A stretch of 64,000 nt of DNA from Litoreibacter halocynthiae (GTDB lineage: Bacteria; Pseudomonadota; Alphaproteobacteria; Rhodobacterales; Rhodobacteraceae). Positions 35,524-44,673 of this stretch are shown here, piece by piece. Within the stretch, counting starts at the first letter, position 1. Each line of letters starts with the position of its first letter. Both the position numbers and the translations under genes were made by a program. Where the stretch lies: positions 434,001 through 498,000 of the forward strand of contig NZ_SOBH01000003.1 of assembly GCF_004365635.1 (NCBI RefSeq), read 5' to 3'. The notes below the pieces were generated by a model. It was not told the DNA's origin. It made no database searches and was given only the letters and a program-made list of their open reading frames with translations.

Positions 35524-36326
35524 TGCGCTGCGGTTCCGACCGGATCCAGAAGCGCGCGGCCACCGTCGACAGTCATGATTTCGCCGGTGATGAAGCTTGC
35601 GCCGGGGGAGCAGAGAAACTGCACAGCCTCAGCGACTTCATTCGCGGGCGCGATGCGCCCCAGCGGCGTATGTTCGATGATGTCTTCCCGAAGGTCGGAG
35701 GTTTCTTTCAACGAGCTTTTCAAGCTGGCGCTCATCACCGAGCCGAAGGCGACGGCATTGACCCGAATGCGGTTCGGGGCCAGCGCAATCGCAAGGGTTC
35801 GCGTCATCTGGTCGAGAGCGGCACAGGAAATCGAGTATCCCATCAGTCCGGGCCGTGATCTGCGGGCAGCAATGGACGACAAATTCACGATAGAGCCGGC
35901 CATCTCCCCTTCATCCGCACCCTCGGCTTGCTTGATCATGCGCTTGGCGATCAACTGGCTAAGCCGCAGGCCGGACATCAGGTTCTGTTGCAGCAATTGC
36001 TCCACGGAGTCGTCTTCGTCGTCCATCGGGTCTGTGGGCAGTACTTGGCGTGACGCGTTGACCAGAATGTCGACGCGATCAAAGGCGTCGATGGTGGCGG
36101 ATAGCAGATTGGCCTGACTAAGCTTTTCGCGCAGGTCGCACGAAAAGATGCGCGCGCTGCCATCGTCATCGGCAATATCACCCATTTCGGCGCGCAGATG
36201 CTCTTCGTCGCGGTCGGCCATCATGACATTGGCTCCCTCGGCAATGAAGTGCCGGGCAATCGCGAGACCGACCCCGTTTGCAGCGCCGGTGATAATGGCG
36301 GTCTTACCAGCAATGGAAAATGACAT
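35520..36326 (-). CDS. SDR-family protein lacking the catalytic lysine
   Basis: A 268-residue short-chain dehydrogenase fold. The cofactor motif TGAANGVGLA is near residue 15 and the catalytic Ser region is IVNLSSIAA. The active-site YxxxK reads YSISC, so the Lys is replaced by Cys; the TGT codon is unambiguous in the sequence. Other parts (RIRVNAVAFG, SPGASFITGEIMTVDGG) are normal. It may have altered or no oxidoreductase activity. No partner gene is adjacent. Confidence 0.85.
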   Translation of the reverse strand: MSFSIAGKTAIITGAANGVGLAIARHFIAEGANVMMADRDEEHLRAEMGDIADDDGSARIFSCDLREKLSQANLLSATIDAFDRVDILVNASRQVLPTDPMDDEDDSVEQLLQQNLMSGLRLSQLIAKRMIKQAEGADEGEMAGSIVNLSSIAARRSRPGLMGYSISCAALDQMTRTLAIALAPNRIRVNAVAFGSVMSASLKSSLKETSDLREDIIEHTPLGRIAPANEVAEAVQFLCSPGASFITGEIMTVDGGRALLDPVGTAAH

Positions 36327-36365
36327 TGGAATGTCTCCGGTTGGATTCGGTCAAACTAGGGTGAT

Positions 36366-37376
36366 TCAACGCTTAGCGCGAGCGCTTTGCGGTGCCTTCA
36401 TCGGGCGGCGGGCGCAGATCACCTTGAAACCCGCCGTTTGGGCAATGGTGTCGACTTGCCCGAAACGCTCGTTCAGGGTCTGCTCGTAGGGGAGGTTGCG
36501 GTTGGCAACCATCCAGAATTGTCCTTTGGGCATAAGCATGTCCGCGGCGCGGCGGATGAACATTTGCCCAAGCTCCGGCGCGGGTTTGCGGCCAAGGTGG
36601 AACGGCGGGTTCGACACCACGGCTGCATAATTGCTGCCCACATGATAGGTCACATCGCCCCAATGAAACGCGGCGCGGGGGTCGGTGATGTTGAGCTTGG
36701 CGGCTTCCAGTGCGTGGTGATCGGCCTCGACTAAATCAAGCGATGTGACACCTTCGGAGCTCAGAATTTTGCGAGCTAAGTAGCCCCAACCGGCTCCAAG
36801 ATCTGCCACCGGGCCTTTGAAGTCGGGTAGGTGCTGAGCAAGCAGCGCAGAGCCCTTGTCGATACCATCAGACGAGAACACGCCCGGATAGGTGGTGAAG
36901 CCACCGTCAACGGTGATGGGATTGGCGATCCAATCAGACAAGTCGGGCAATGTCTCGGGACGCGCGAACCAGAACAGCTTGCCGTGGGCCTTGGAATAGG
37001 TCTCCACCCCGTCAAAACGCGCGCGCACAGCTTTGAGCACCGATTCCGCGCCATCGGTCTTGGCGCCTTCAATGGCGACGATGCCGCCAGTGGCCGTTTG
37101 GCTCAAAGCGCGGGCGATCAAATCGAACGTGGAAGGTTTCGAGCGGTGGCACATCACCAAACTGGCAGCCACAGGTGCGGCAGCATCAACGCTGACATTG
37201 AACCCGCGCGACGACAGTGACTGGTAGTCTGGATAGAAGCTTTGGGTCAGATGCAGGCGGCTGGTGTCTGCAAAGTCAAAGTCCATATCGCCCGCTGCGT
37301 TCAGCACGGCGACATCCCCTTCGGGCAGGCTCAGGAGGTCTTGGTCCAGCGCCAGTGAAAAACGAGTTTCTGTCAT
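36366..37376 (-). CDS. Class I methyltransferase, RsmC-like
   Basis: A 336-residue protein with an N-terminal MTS-N-like half and a C-terminal SAM-binding domain typical of RsmC/RlmG (16S/23S rRNA guanine N2-methyltransferases). The SAM site is PVADLGAGWGYLARKIL near residue 190 and the catalytic VVSNPPFHLGRK near residue 258 carries the NPPF motif. It lies upstream of the SDR gene on the same strand (39-base gap). Confidence 0.85.
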   Translation of the reverse strand: MTETRFSLALDQDLLSLPEGDVAVLNAAGDMDFDFADTSRLHLTQSFYPDYQSLSSRGFNVSVDAAAPVAASLVMCHRSKPSTFDLIARALSQTATGGIVAIEGAKTDGAESVLKAVRARFDGVETYSKAHGKLFWFARPETLPDLSDWIANPITVDGGFTTYPGVFSSDGIDKGSALLAQHLPDFKGPVADLGAGWGYLARKILSSEGVTSLDLVEADHHALEAAKLNITDPRAAFHWGDVTYHVGSNYAAVVSNPPFHLGRKPAPELGQMFIRRAADMLMPKGQFWMVANRNLPYEQTLNERFGQVDTIAQTAGFKVICARRPMKAPQSARAKR

Positions 37377-37397
37377 AGGGGGCGGTAGGCGCTGGGC

Positions 37398-37718
37398 CTA
37401 CTCTTTCTCCATGGTGCATTGCAGTGGATGCTGGTTGCGGCGGGCTGATTCCATAACCTGCGCCACTTTGGTTTCCGCGATTTCGAACGCGAACACGCCA
37501 ACAACCGCCAGTCCCTTTTTATGGACCGTCAGCATAATCTCGACCGACTGCGCGTGGTTGAGGCCGAAAAATTTTTCCAGCACCAACACGACAAACTCCA
37601 TAGGAGTATAGTCGTCATTGAGCAGCATCACCTTATACATAGGTGGCCGCTTGGTTTTTGGCTTTGTCTTGGTGACAACAGAGGTATCCCCCTCTGGGTT
37701 GTCATCCTTGTCAGACAT
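37398..37718 (-). CDS. clpS: ATP-dependent Clp protease adaptor ClpS
   Basis: A 106-residue adaptor that delivers N-degron substrates to ClpAP. The core reads [27 protein letters not shown], then [11 protein letters not shown]-like [17 protein letters not shown] and ending [10 protein letters not shown]; the Asn-Asp pair and Met of the N-degron pocket are present. A disordered Lys/Asp-rich N-terminus precedes it. The ATG at 37718 was chosen; a GTG seven codons upstream is possible. clpA is not adjacent. Confidence 0.93.
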   Translation of the reverse strand: MSDKDDNPEGDTSVVTKTKPKTKRPPMYKVMLLNDDYTPMEFVVLVLEKFFGLNHAQSVEIMLTVHKKGLAVVGVFAFEIAETKVAQVMESARRNQHPLQCTMEKE

Positions 37719-37830
37719 GGTGATCTCAATCGGGGTCACTTTTGGCTTTCCCTTGCGGCGACAATCTTTCGGTTGGCGAGGCCTACTATATAAGAGGCAT
37801 ATAAGTCCAGAAAAGGGGGCAAAACGCCAA

Positions 37831-38532
37831 ATGAGTCAAAAGATTACGACGATCGGTTTTGATGCGGACGACACGCTTTGGCAGAACGAGGAGTTCTTCC
37901 GGCTGACTCAAGACGTGTTTTACGACCTGTTGCGCGATTATGCCGACCCGGATCATCTGGCTGAACGGCTGTTGCGGTCCGAGCGGAAGAACCTTGGCCA
38001 ATACGGCTTTGGCATCAAGGGGTTCATGCTTTCGATGATCGAAACCGCAATTGAGGTCACGGATCAAAAGGTTCCGGTGTCAGTGATCCAGACGATTATT
38101 GAAGCCGGACAGGAGATGCTCAGCCACCCCGTTCACCTGTTGCCCCATGCGCGTGAGGTCGTGGAGGCGCTTGGGCAAGACTTCCGGCTGGTTCTGATCA
38201 CCAAGGGCGACTTGTTAGATCAGGAGAGAAAGCTCGCCCAGTCGGGGCTGGGCGAGATGTTCGACGCCGTAGAGATTGTCGCCGATAAAACACCAGAGAC
38301 CTATATCCGCGCGTTTATGCGCCACGGGCATGGGCCCGACCGCGCGATCATGGTGGGCAATTCGATGAAATCAGACGTGGTGCCCGCGATTGAGGCGGGC
38401 GGTTGGGGCATACACGTTCCTGCGAAGTTCGAGTGGGAAGTGGAGAGGGCGGAGGCACCGGTGGATCACCCGAGATTTCGGGTGATGAAGGATTTGGGCG
38501 AGCTTGAAGCGCTGGTCGCTCAGTTGGTCTGA
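37831..38532 (+). CDS. HAD-family hydrolase
   Basis: A 233-residue haloacid-dehalogenase-superfamily phosphatase. Motif I is GFDADDTLW, with two catalytic Asp; motif II is LVLITKGD, and motif III/IV lies around DKTPETY and [24 protein letters not shown]. The alpha-helical cap follows motif I. The substrate is not predictable. It is divergent from clpS and its last 13 bases overlap the end of the convergent FAD-dependent dehydrogenase gene. Confidence 0.88.
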   Translation: MSQKITTIGFDADDTLWQNEEFFRLTQDVFYDLLRDYADPDHLAERLLRSERKNLGQYGFGIKGFMLSMIETAIEVTDQKVPVSVIQTIIEAGQEMLSHPVHLLPHAREVVEALGQDFRLVLITKGDLLDQERKLAQSGLGEMFDAVEIVADKTPETYIRAFMRHGHGPDRAIMVGNSMKSDVVPAIEAGGWGIHVPAKFEWEVERAEAPVDHPRFRVMKDLGELEALVAQLV

Positions 38533-39935
38533 GGCAAAACCTTTCCGGGGTTCATGATGTTGTCGGGGTCGATTGCGGCCTTCACTGACCGCATGACCGC
38601 CAACGCCACCTTGTCTTTGCGCCGTGCCATGGACGGTTTCTTGGTCAACCCGATCCCGTGCTCCGCCGAGAAACTGCCGCCCAGAGACAACACAACGTCT
38701 TCGACAGCTTCAGTCAGTATGTCGATATGCTGGGCGTCGTCCTTTGTCGGGAACAGCAGGAAGTGAATGTTGCCGTCACCGAGGTGGCTGACAGAAGAAT
38801 GCAATGCCTTCGGGTCCAGTTCTGCGAGCCGCGCGTCGATGTGTTCAAAGAAGTCGTCGACCTTGTCTACCGGCACGCAGATGTCGTTGTTGATCATCGT
38901 TTTTCGCAGCAACATGACCTCGCCCGCTGCTTCGCGCCGCTCCCACATCTCGCGCCGTTGGGCGTCGTTTTGGGCGACGACGGCATCGACGACACGACCG
39001 TCTTCCATCATTTGCCCTAAAGTGCCTTCTAACAACGTGACAAGCGGGATCGTGCCGTCGGGTTGCAGGTCAGTCATGTTCGGAGCGGTGGCGCCGACCT
39101 CGACCATGATGTTGATGTCGTGCTTGTCCTCAAACGGCGCGCGGGCTTTGGGGAACATGGTCAGGTGGTCGGCGATATACAACGCATCCATGTACTCGAA
39201 GGCCTCGACAAGACCACCGGTGGCGGCTTGTAGGTCGTTGAGCAGTCTAAGCGCGTCTGGAAAGGCGGGAACGGCGACCATTGCGGTGGCGTATGCCCGT
39301 GGTTTCGGGAACAGTTTCAAAACGGCCGAGGTGATGAGGCCAAGCGTACCTTCCGCGCCGATCATCAGGTTTTTCAGATCATAGCCGGAGTTATCTTTGT
39401 GCAGCTCGCTCATCAGGTTCATAATCTGGCCGTCGGGCAACACGACCTCCAGGCCAAGGCATAACCCACGTGTCGAGCCGTAGCGCACCACGTTGGACCC
39501 GCCGGCATTGGTGCTCAGCGCCCCGCCGATCATCGCGGAGCCTTTTGCACCGAAAGTCAGCGGAAAAACGAGATCATGCGCGTCGGCAGCATCGTGTATC
39601 GAAGACAGTACGGCGCCCGCGCCAACAATTGCGATACGGGCATCGGGGCGGATTTCGCGGATATCGTTCATGCGCTCCATAGAGATCATCACGGCGTCTT
39701 TGCCGTAGGTACCGCCAGCAAGGGACGTGTTGCCCGACACTGGAACGATCGCAGTTTTCGCTGCGGCGCAGATTTTGACGATGTCGCTGACATCTTGGGT
39801 GGAGACAGGGCGCACAACGGCAATCGGTGTGGCCTGATATTTGCCTGTCCAGTCGTGGTCATACTTCGCAGTTTCGGCGTCGGTCAAAACGTGGGTGTCA
39901 CCTACGATTTCGCGCAATTGGGTCAGCAGTGTCAT
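38520..39935 (-). CDS. FAD-linked oxidase, GlcD/D-2-hydroxyacid dehydrogenase type
   Basis: A 471-residue flavoprotein of the VAO/PCMH family. The FAD-binding domain shows VPVSGNTSLAGGTYGKDAVMISMERMN, and LTFGAKGSAMIGGALSTNAGGSNVVRYG; the C-terminal domain ends in HSSVSHLGDGNIHFLLFP and SAEHGIGLTKK. It most likely oxidises D-lactate or another D-2-hydroxyacid. GGAGG precedes the ATG at 39935. No glcE/glcF partners are adjacent. Confidence 0.85.
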   Translation of the reverse strand: MTLLTQLREIVGDTHVLTDAETAKYDHDWTGKYQATPIAVVRPVSTQDVSDIVKICAAAKTAIVPVSGNTSLAGGTYGKDAVMISMERMNDIREIRPDARIAIVGAGAVLSSIHDAADAHDLVFPLTFGAKGSAMIGGALSTNAGGSNVVRYGSTRGLCLGLEVVLPDGQIMNLMSELHKDNSGYDLKNLMIGAEGTLGLITSAVLKLFPKPRAYATAMVAVPAFPDALRLLNDLQAATGGLVEAFEYMDALYIADHLTMFPKARAPFEDKHDINIMVEVGATAPNMTDLQPDGTIPLVTLLEGTLGQMMEDGRVVDAVVAQNDAQRREMWERREAAGEVMLLRKTMINNDICVPVDKVDDFFEHIDARLAELDPKALHSSVSHLGDGNIHFLLFPTKDDAQHIDILTEAVEDVVLSLGGSFSAEHGIGLTKKPSMARRKDKVALAVMRSVKAAIDPDNIMNPGKVLPQTN

Positions 39936-40008
39936 GGGTTCCTCCGTCTTCGGTGCGAAGTTCCTCTGCGCTGGCGGTATTGGCAAGCCCCAAACCATCG
40001 ATTCCCGC

Positions 40009-40037
40009 TTGACCCCGTCGCCGCGTTTTCATATCCC
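40009..40037 (+). promoter_or_regulatory. Promoter of the CAU tRNA
   Basis: TTGACC (40009-40014) and TATCCC (40032-40037) are spaced by 17 bases; the tRNA 5' end lies 10 bases further. The -35 is near consensus and the -10 weak. Confidence 0.5.
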
Positions 40038-40046
40038 CCGCCCAGC

Positions 40047-40123
<77 letters not shown>

Positions 40124-40129
40124 AATAAG

Positions 40130-40163
40130 CCCGCGGATGCATGGATGCTTCCGCGGGTTTTTT
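40130..40163 (+). terminator. Rho-independent terminator of the tRNA
   Basis: CCCGCGGA and TCCGCGGG form an 8-bp stem with a 12-base loop, followed by TTTTTT, starting seven bases after the tRNA CCA end. Confidence 0.85.
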
Positions 40164-40170
40164 GTTGCGG

Positions 40171-41028
40171 CTAAAGGATGATCCGAGGCGCGGGAAGTCC
40201 GCGTAAATCTGTATCAACCGAAAACGTTTTGCCTGCATCCGGCTGGGCCTGCCGTTTTGTCGCGGACAAGCCCTGCTGTGCAGACGTCGCAAACAAGGTG
40301 GCCATATCCGGACCACCCAAGGCGGGACAGGTGATGTGGTCTGTGGGCATGTCATAGCTGCCTTGGAAGTCGCCGAATTTATTGTATCGCGCGACACGGG
40401 CCGCCCCCCACAAAGCGATAAGAACATCGCCATCCGCAGTGGTTATGGCTCCGTCGGGGTTCAACCCGTCCTGACTTAGGTCAAGGAACAGCTTTGGTGC
40501 TGCGCGCGGCCAACCTTTTGCATCCAGAGGGACACACATAACACGGGAATAGTAGGTGTCGGTGAAATACGCGACGGTGCCATCGGGTGAAAAGCAAATG
40601 GCGTTGGAAATGGTGATCGGCGCGAACAGACGACGCAATTCGCCTTTGTAAAAGCGATAGATTGCGCCGGATTCCAGTTCGGCCTGCTTGCCCATGGTGC
40701 CGATCCAGAAGCCCCCTTGTGGGTCCGCACGCCCGTCATTCGAGCGGGTGGCCGGATTGTCGGCTTCCAGATCGCAAAGCTTCGTTTTGACATGCGTGCC
40801 AAGATCGAAGCTGAACAAGGCGGTTTCGCTTGCAATAAAAAGCAGCGTTTCACTGATCCAGCCAAGGGCGGAGATATGTTCGTCGAACATCCATTCGGCG
40901 CCGTCGTCACATAGCAACCGACGCCCAATAATATCGCACCAGAAAAGCTTGTTTAGTTCGGGATGCCAGAAAGCTCCTTCGCCCAAAATGCAGGCGCGTT
41001 CATCGTGGACTTTTGTACTCATACTCAT
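40171..41028 (-). CDS. SMP-30/gluconolactonase family sugar lactonase
   Basis: A 285-residue six-bladed beta-propeller lactonase. Metal ligands are recognisable: the Glu in ILGEGAFWHP, the Asn in SNAICFSPDG and the Asp in LNPDGAITTADG. RSNDGRADPQGGFWIGTMG is the typical middle block. It would hydrolyse an aldonolactone made by a sugar dehydrogenase. The upstream gene on the same strand is a 2-dehydro-3-deoxygalactonokinase, so galactonolactone or a related lactone is plausible. Two in-frame ATGs start it (41028, 41022). Confidence 0.85.
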   Translation of the reverse strand: MSMSTKVHDERACILGEGAFWHPELNKLFWCDIIGRRLLCDDGAEWMFDEHISALGWISETLLFIASETALFSFDLGTHVKTKLCDLEADNPATRSNDGRADPQGGFWIGTMGKQAELESGAIYRFYKGELRRLFAPITISNAICFSPDGTVAYFTDTYYSRVMCVPLDAKGWPRAAPKLFLDLSQDGLNPDGAITTADGDVLIALWGAARVARYNKFGDFQGSYDMPTDHITCPALGGPDMATLFATSAQQGLSATKRQAQPDAGKTFSVDTDLRGLPAPRIIL

Positions 41029-41080
41029 ACCACATCATTTTTTTCGACCAGGGCGGTCGTGGTTTCTTACTCGTTCAAGT

Positions 41081-41989
41081 TTATCGCGTGAGCTCATTAT
41101 AGGCAGATGTGAGCCCTCGGAGGGTCGTCGCGTCCGCATCATGTACCGATGGCTCTACCCCTTGTGCCATGAGCGCCTTTTTATAGAGCGTGTTCAACGC
41201 TGGGGTCCCGATCAACGCCACTGGCTGACCCAGCCAGTAGGGCCGCGCCGCTGCCAACTCCAACCCCATCAAAATGCCAGACAGGCGCGCGCGTGAGATC
41301 GCAGGGTCCGCCCCGTGCAAAAGGTCGACAGCGCGAATTTTGAACAACTGGGTTGCAACGGCTTCCGGCCGGCTGATTGTATCTGCGATAGCGCCTGCGA
41401 ATGCCTCTTGATCAAGGGCGACGCCTTCTCCGATGGAGTGGCGCAACACGGAGTCCCGTCCCAGAAGATCGAACAGCTCCCCGGTCATGAAGGTCTGGAA
41501 GGAGACCACCTCGCCCGCGCTGATATGCGCCCATTTTGTGTGCGTTCCGGGAAGGCACAGGATGCCGTCAAAATCCGGTGCATCAGCTAGGTAGCCCGCA
41601 ATCTGGGTTTCCTCGCCTCGCATGACATCTGCCGAGCGCTCTTGCTTGAGACCGGGAAGGATATGCATGGCAATGCGGCTGTCTTTGCAGATAACGGCAT
41701 GTGATTGCCCGAGCGGTGTCGTTGGAACAGCGCGATAAGGTGCTTCTGCCCAGCCTTGGCGTGACCCCACCATGCCGCACGCAATCACCGGCGTGGTATC
41801 ACGCCCCAACCAAGGCGCGATATGAGACAGCAGCGTGACCTCAAATTCGTCAGGCGCAAGGTCTGACATGCCTTGATCGGACCCGTTCCGAGCCAAAACT
41901 TCACCATCCGAAGCCATAGCCCAAACCCGCAGGTTGGACGTGCCCCAATCGACTGCAATCCAGTCGGGATATGTGAGTTGGTTCGACAT
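41081..41989 (-). CDS. dgoK: 2-dehydro-3-deoxygalactonokinase
   Basis: A 302-residue sugar-acid kinase that phosphorylates 2-dehydro-3-deoxy-D-galactonate. Family blocks are IAVDWGTSNLRVWAM at the start (phosphate-binding), ACGMVGSRQGWAEAPY, VMRGEETQIAG and LCLPGTHTKWAHI. The start at 41989 was taken because the reading frame upstream does not look coding. The aldolase that normally follows is absent; the lactonase gene lies 52 bases downstream. The gene is divergent from an aldose 1-epimerase gene. Confidence 0.88.
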   Translation of the reverse strand: MSNQLTYPDWIAVDWGTSNLRVWAMASDGEVLARNGSDQGMSDLAPDEFEVTLLSHIAPWLGRDTTPVIACGMVGSRQGWAEAPYRAVPTTPLGQSHAVICKDSRIAMHILPGLKQERSADVMRGEETQIAGYLADAPDFDGILCLPGTHTKWAHISAGEVVSFQTFMTGELFDLLGRDSVLRHSIGEGVALDQEAFAGAIADTISRPEAVATQLFKIRAVDLLHGADPAISRARLSGILMGLELAAARPYWLGQPVALIGTPALNTLYKKALMAQGVEPSVHDADATTLRGLTSAYNELTR

Positions 41990-42177
41990 GTGGCGGTTAC
42001 TAGCACACTCTTGCCTGTGACCAAGCCCCGAGCGACACCAAACTGCGTGGTTATACTTAGCCAGAATTTGATCATTCCAGATCAGAACTGTTCTTGCAGG
42101 TTGGCGATTGGTCAGGTTGTGTGTACTGGGGCAGTCTTCGCAGCCTCTGAAGCCACAATGATTGTCGGGGTCACGCT

Positions 42178-43164
42178 TTGATTTTTGGAGAAATGCCAGA
42201 TGGCAGCGCGGTACTAAAGCACCGGATTTCAGGCGGTGGGCTTGTGGCCGATGTGCTGTCCTATGGTGCCGTGTTGCAGGACTTGCGGCTGGAGGGGCAC
42301 GAAGCCCCGCTTGTGTTGGGGTTCGAAAGCTTTGCGCCTTATCTGACTGATAGCCCCTATTTCGGGGCGATCGCAGGAAGATGCGCCAATCGCATCGGAA
42401 ACGGCACATTCGAGATCGACGGAAAGCCGTTTCAGGTGGACCGGAACTTTAATGCCCAACACCATCTGCATGGCGGGTCGGCGGGCGTCGGAAAACGCAA
42501 CTGGACGGTAGAACACGTCGGGCCGGACCGTGTAACGCTGCGGATTGATCTGGCAGATGGCGAAATGGGCTACCCGGGAAACATGGTGGCGCGATGCACC
42601 TACTCATGCTTGGTGGGCGGTATTTTCGACGTGAAGATCGAAGCCGAAACAGATGCCCCGACCTTGTGCAATTTCGCGCATCACAGTTATTGGAACTTGG
42701 ATGGTGGGCAAGATACGCGCGACCATGTCATGCAAGTTGACGCCGACCGCATGACAGTCGTGGATGATGGCTTCATTCCGACCGGAGAAAGTCGCGATGT
42801 GTCGGGGACGCGATACGATTTTCGCACTGAACGACCGATCCATGACAAGATGTTTATCGACCACAACCTGTGCCTGTCTGATGAACGGCAAACAATTCGC
42901 CGCATCGGGTCACTGAGATCGCTTGTGTCGGGAGTATCGATGGAGATGCGCTCGACGGAGCCGGGGCTGCAAGTATATGATGGCTTCAAGTTGTCGGTGA
43001 AGCCGACGGGGCTTGGTGGCCGCGTTTATGATGCCAATTCCGGCGTCGCGCTGGAGCCGCAGATCTGGCCCGACGCAATCAATCACGAAGGGTTTCCCAA
43101 CGCAGTGCTGCGTCCGGGAGAAACTTACAATCAACACACGCAATTCAAATTTACCAAGGGATAA
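42178..43164 (+). CDS. Aldose 1-epimerase
   Basis: A 328-residue GalM-type mutarotase that interconverts sugar anomers. Active-site blocks are FGAIAGRCANRIGNGTF, QHHLHGGSAGVGKRNW, CNFAHHSYWNLDG and the catalytic Glu region VALEPQIWPDAINHEGFPNAVL. A TTG start at 42178 is chosen because family members usually begin with an FG-x2-PDG segment; an ATG at 42193 would remove it and sits too close to GGAG. It starts 189 bases from the divergent dgoK start and is followed after six bases by an aldehyde dehydrogenase gene. Confidence 0.85.
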   Translation: MIFGEMPDGSAVLKHRISGGGLVADVLSYGAVLQDLRLEGHEAPLVLGFESFAPYLTDSPYFGAIAGRCANRIGNGTFEIDGKPFQVDRNFNAQHHLHGGSAGVGKRNWTVEHVGPDRVTLRIDLADGEMGYPGNMVARCTYSCLVGGIFDVKIEAETDAPTLCNFAHHSYWNLDGGQDTRDHVMQVDADRMTVVDDGFIPTGESRDVSGTRYDFRTERPIHDKMFIDHNLCLSDERQTIRRIGSLRSLVSGVSMEMRSTEPGLQVYDGFKLSVKPTGLGGRVYDANSGVALEPQIWPDAINHEGFPNAVLRPGETYNQHTQFKFTKG

Positions 43165-43170
43165 TCCGCT

Positions 43171-44613
43171 ATGAGCTATACGAAATACATGAAAGAGGCC
43201 AACTTCATCGGTGGTGAATGGATCGGTGCAGACAGCGGTGACACCATCGATGTGACCAATCCTGCAACGGGAGAGGTTATCGGCACTGTGCCTGCGTGCG
43301 GGGACGTGGAGACTCGCCGCGCCATCGATGCCGCTGCAGCTGCGTTTGACGGGCTGGCTGGCATGGCTCTGATGGAGCGCGTCGGAATGCTATGGAAGCT
43401 GCACGACGCTTTGATGGACAACCAGAAGACGCTGGCCGAGTTGCTGACCGTCGAGATGGGTAAACCACTGGCCGAGGCCATGGGCGAAATCGGCATCGGC
43501 GCGCAATATGTGCGCTGGTTTGCGGAGGAGGTCCGGCGCGCCAAGGGCGAAATCGTTCCAGCGCCGACGAATGGACGGCGCTTTTTGGTGACCAACCACC
43601 CGATTGGTGTCGTCGGTATGATTACGCCGTGGAATTTCCCGTCCTCGATGCTGGCGCGCAAGATTGCACCGGCACTGGCAGTTGGATGTACGGTGGTGGC
43701 AAAACCTGCAACCGCGACCCCGTATAGCGGATTGGCCTGGGGTGCGCTGGCCGAGGAAGCCGGCTATCCCAAGGGCTCCGTCAATATCGTGACGGGGTCC
43801 GCGCGCAAGATCGGCGGCGCGATCATGGACGACCCGCGCGTGCGCAAGGTGACCTTCACAGGCTCGACCGAAGTTGGCAAAGAGCTGATACGTCAGTCGG
43901 CGGATACGGTGAAAAAGGTCTCGATGGAGCTGGGTGGGAACGCTCCGTTCCTGGTGTTCGACGACGCGGATGTGGATGCGGCGGTGACAGGTGCGATGGT
44001 GTCCAAGTTCCGCAACTCGGGCCAGACCTGTGTCTGCGCGAACCGCATCTATGTGCAGTCGGGGGTCTATGACGCGTTCGTCTCAAAGCTGAAAACAGCC
44101 GTCGAAAAAATGAAGGTCGGCGATGGTCGGGAAGACGGCGTTGAGCAAGGGCCATTGATCGACATGGATGCGGTCGAAAAGGTCGAGGAATTCATCGCGG
44201 ATGCGACAGCCAAAGGTGGCAAGATTGTCACCGGCGGCGCGCGTCATGGAAACGGGCATAGCTTCTTCGAGCCGACAATTGTGACCGACGCCACACAGGA
44301 CATGAAATTCGCCAAAGAAGAAATCTTCGGGCCACTCGCGCCTGTTTTCCGCTTCACGGACGAAGACGACGCGATTGCGTGGGCCAATGATACCGAGTTC
44401 GGCTTGGCCTCTTACGCTTATACGCGCGACGTCGGGCGGATATTCAAGCTGAACGAGAAGCTGCAATACGGTATGATCGGCATCAACTCCGGCCTGATTA
44501 CCACCGTTGAAGCGCCGTTCGGCGGGGTGAAGGAAAGCGGCCTTGGGAAAGAGGGTGGCAGCCAAGGACTCGCCGACTATCTGGACGTCAAATACACGGC
44601 AGTCGATTTCTGA
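43171..44613 (+). CDS. NAD(P)-dependent (succinate-)semialdehyde dehydrogenase
   Basis: A 480-residue aldehyde dehydrogenase close to succinate-semialdehyde dehydrogenases. Motifs are PWNFPSSMLARKIAPALA, VTFTGSTEVGKELI, the catalytic Glu in VSMELGGNAPFLVFDDAD and catalytic Cys in NSGQTCVCANRIY. Oxidation of succinate semialdehyde or 2-oxoglutarate semialdehyde would both fit; the latter is common in oxidative pentose/aldarate routes and would suit the sugar-acid context. It is cotranscribed with galM and ends at a terminator. Confidence 0.88.
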   Translation: MSYTKYMKEANFIGGEWIGADSGDTIDVTNPATGEVIGTVPACGDVETRRAIDAAAAAFDGLAGMALMERVGMLWKLHDALMDNQKTLAELLTVEMGKPLAEAMGEIGIGAQYVRWFAEEVRRAKGEIVPAPTNGRRFLVTNHPIGVVGMITPWNFPSSMLARKIAPALAVGCTVVAKPATATPYSGLAWGALAEEAGYPKGSVNIVTGSARKIGGAIMDDPRVRKVTFTGSTEVGKELIRQSADTVKKVSMELGGNAPFLVFDDADVDAAVTGAMVSKFRNSGQTCVCANRIYVQSGVYDAFVSKLKTAVEKMKVGDGREDGVEQGPLIDMDAVEKVEEFIADATAKGGKIVTGGARHGNGHSFFEPTIVTDATQDMKFAKEEIFGPLAPVFRFTDEDDAIAWANDTEFGLASYAYTRDVGRIFKLNEKLQYGMIGINSGLITTVEAPFGGVKESGLGKEGGSQGLADYLDVKYTAVDF

Positions 44614-44617
44614 ACGG

Positions 44618-44638
44618 GGGCGCTTAGGCGCCCTTTTT
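44618..44638 (+). terminator. Rho-independent terminator after the aldehyde dehydrogenase
   Basis: GGGCGC and GCGCCC form a 6-bp stem with TTAG loop followed by TTTTT, five bases after the stop. It separates the sugar-acid operon from the M19-like operon. Confidence 0.8.
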
Positions 44639-44673
44639 CTTGCGTTTGATTAACTTTCTGGCAGGGTGCTTGT

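Noticed and set aside
41990-42409. N-terminal extension of dgoK by about 140 residues
   Set aside because: The added sequence is Arg/His/Pro-rich with no resemblance to sugar kinases and runs into the divergent galM gene. The family N-terminus begins at the ATG at 41989.
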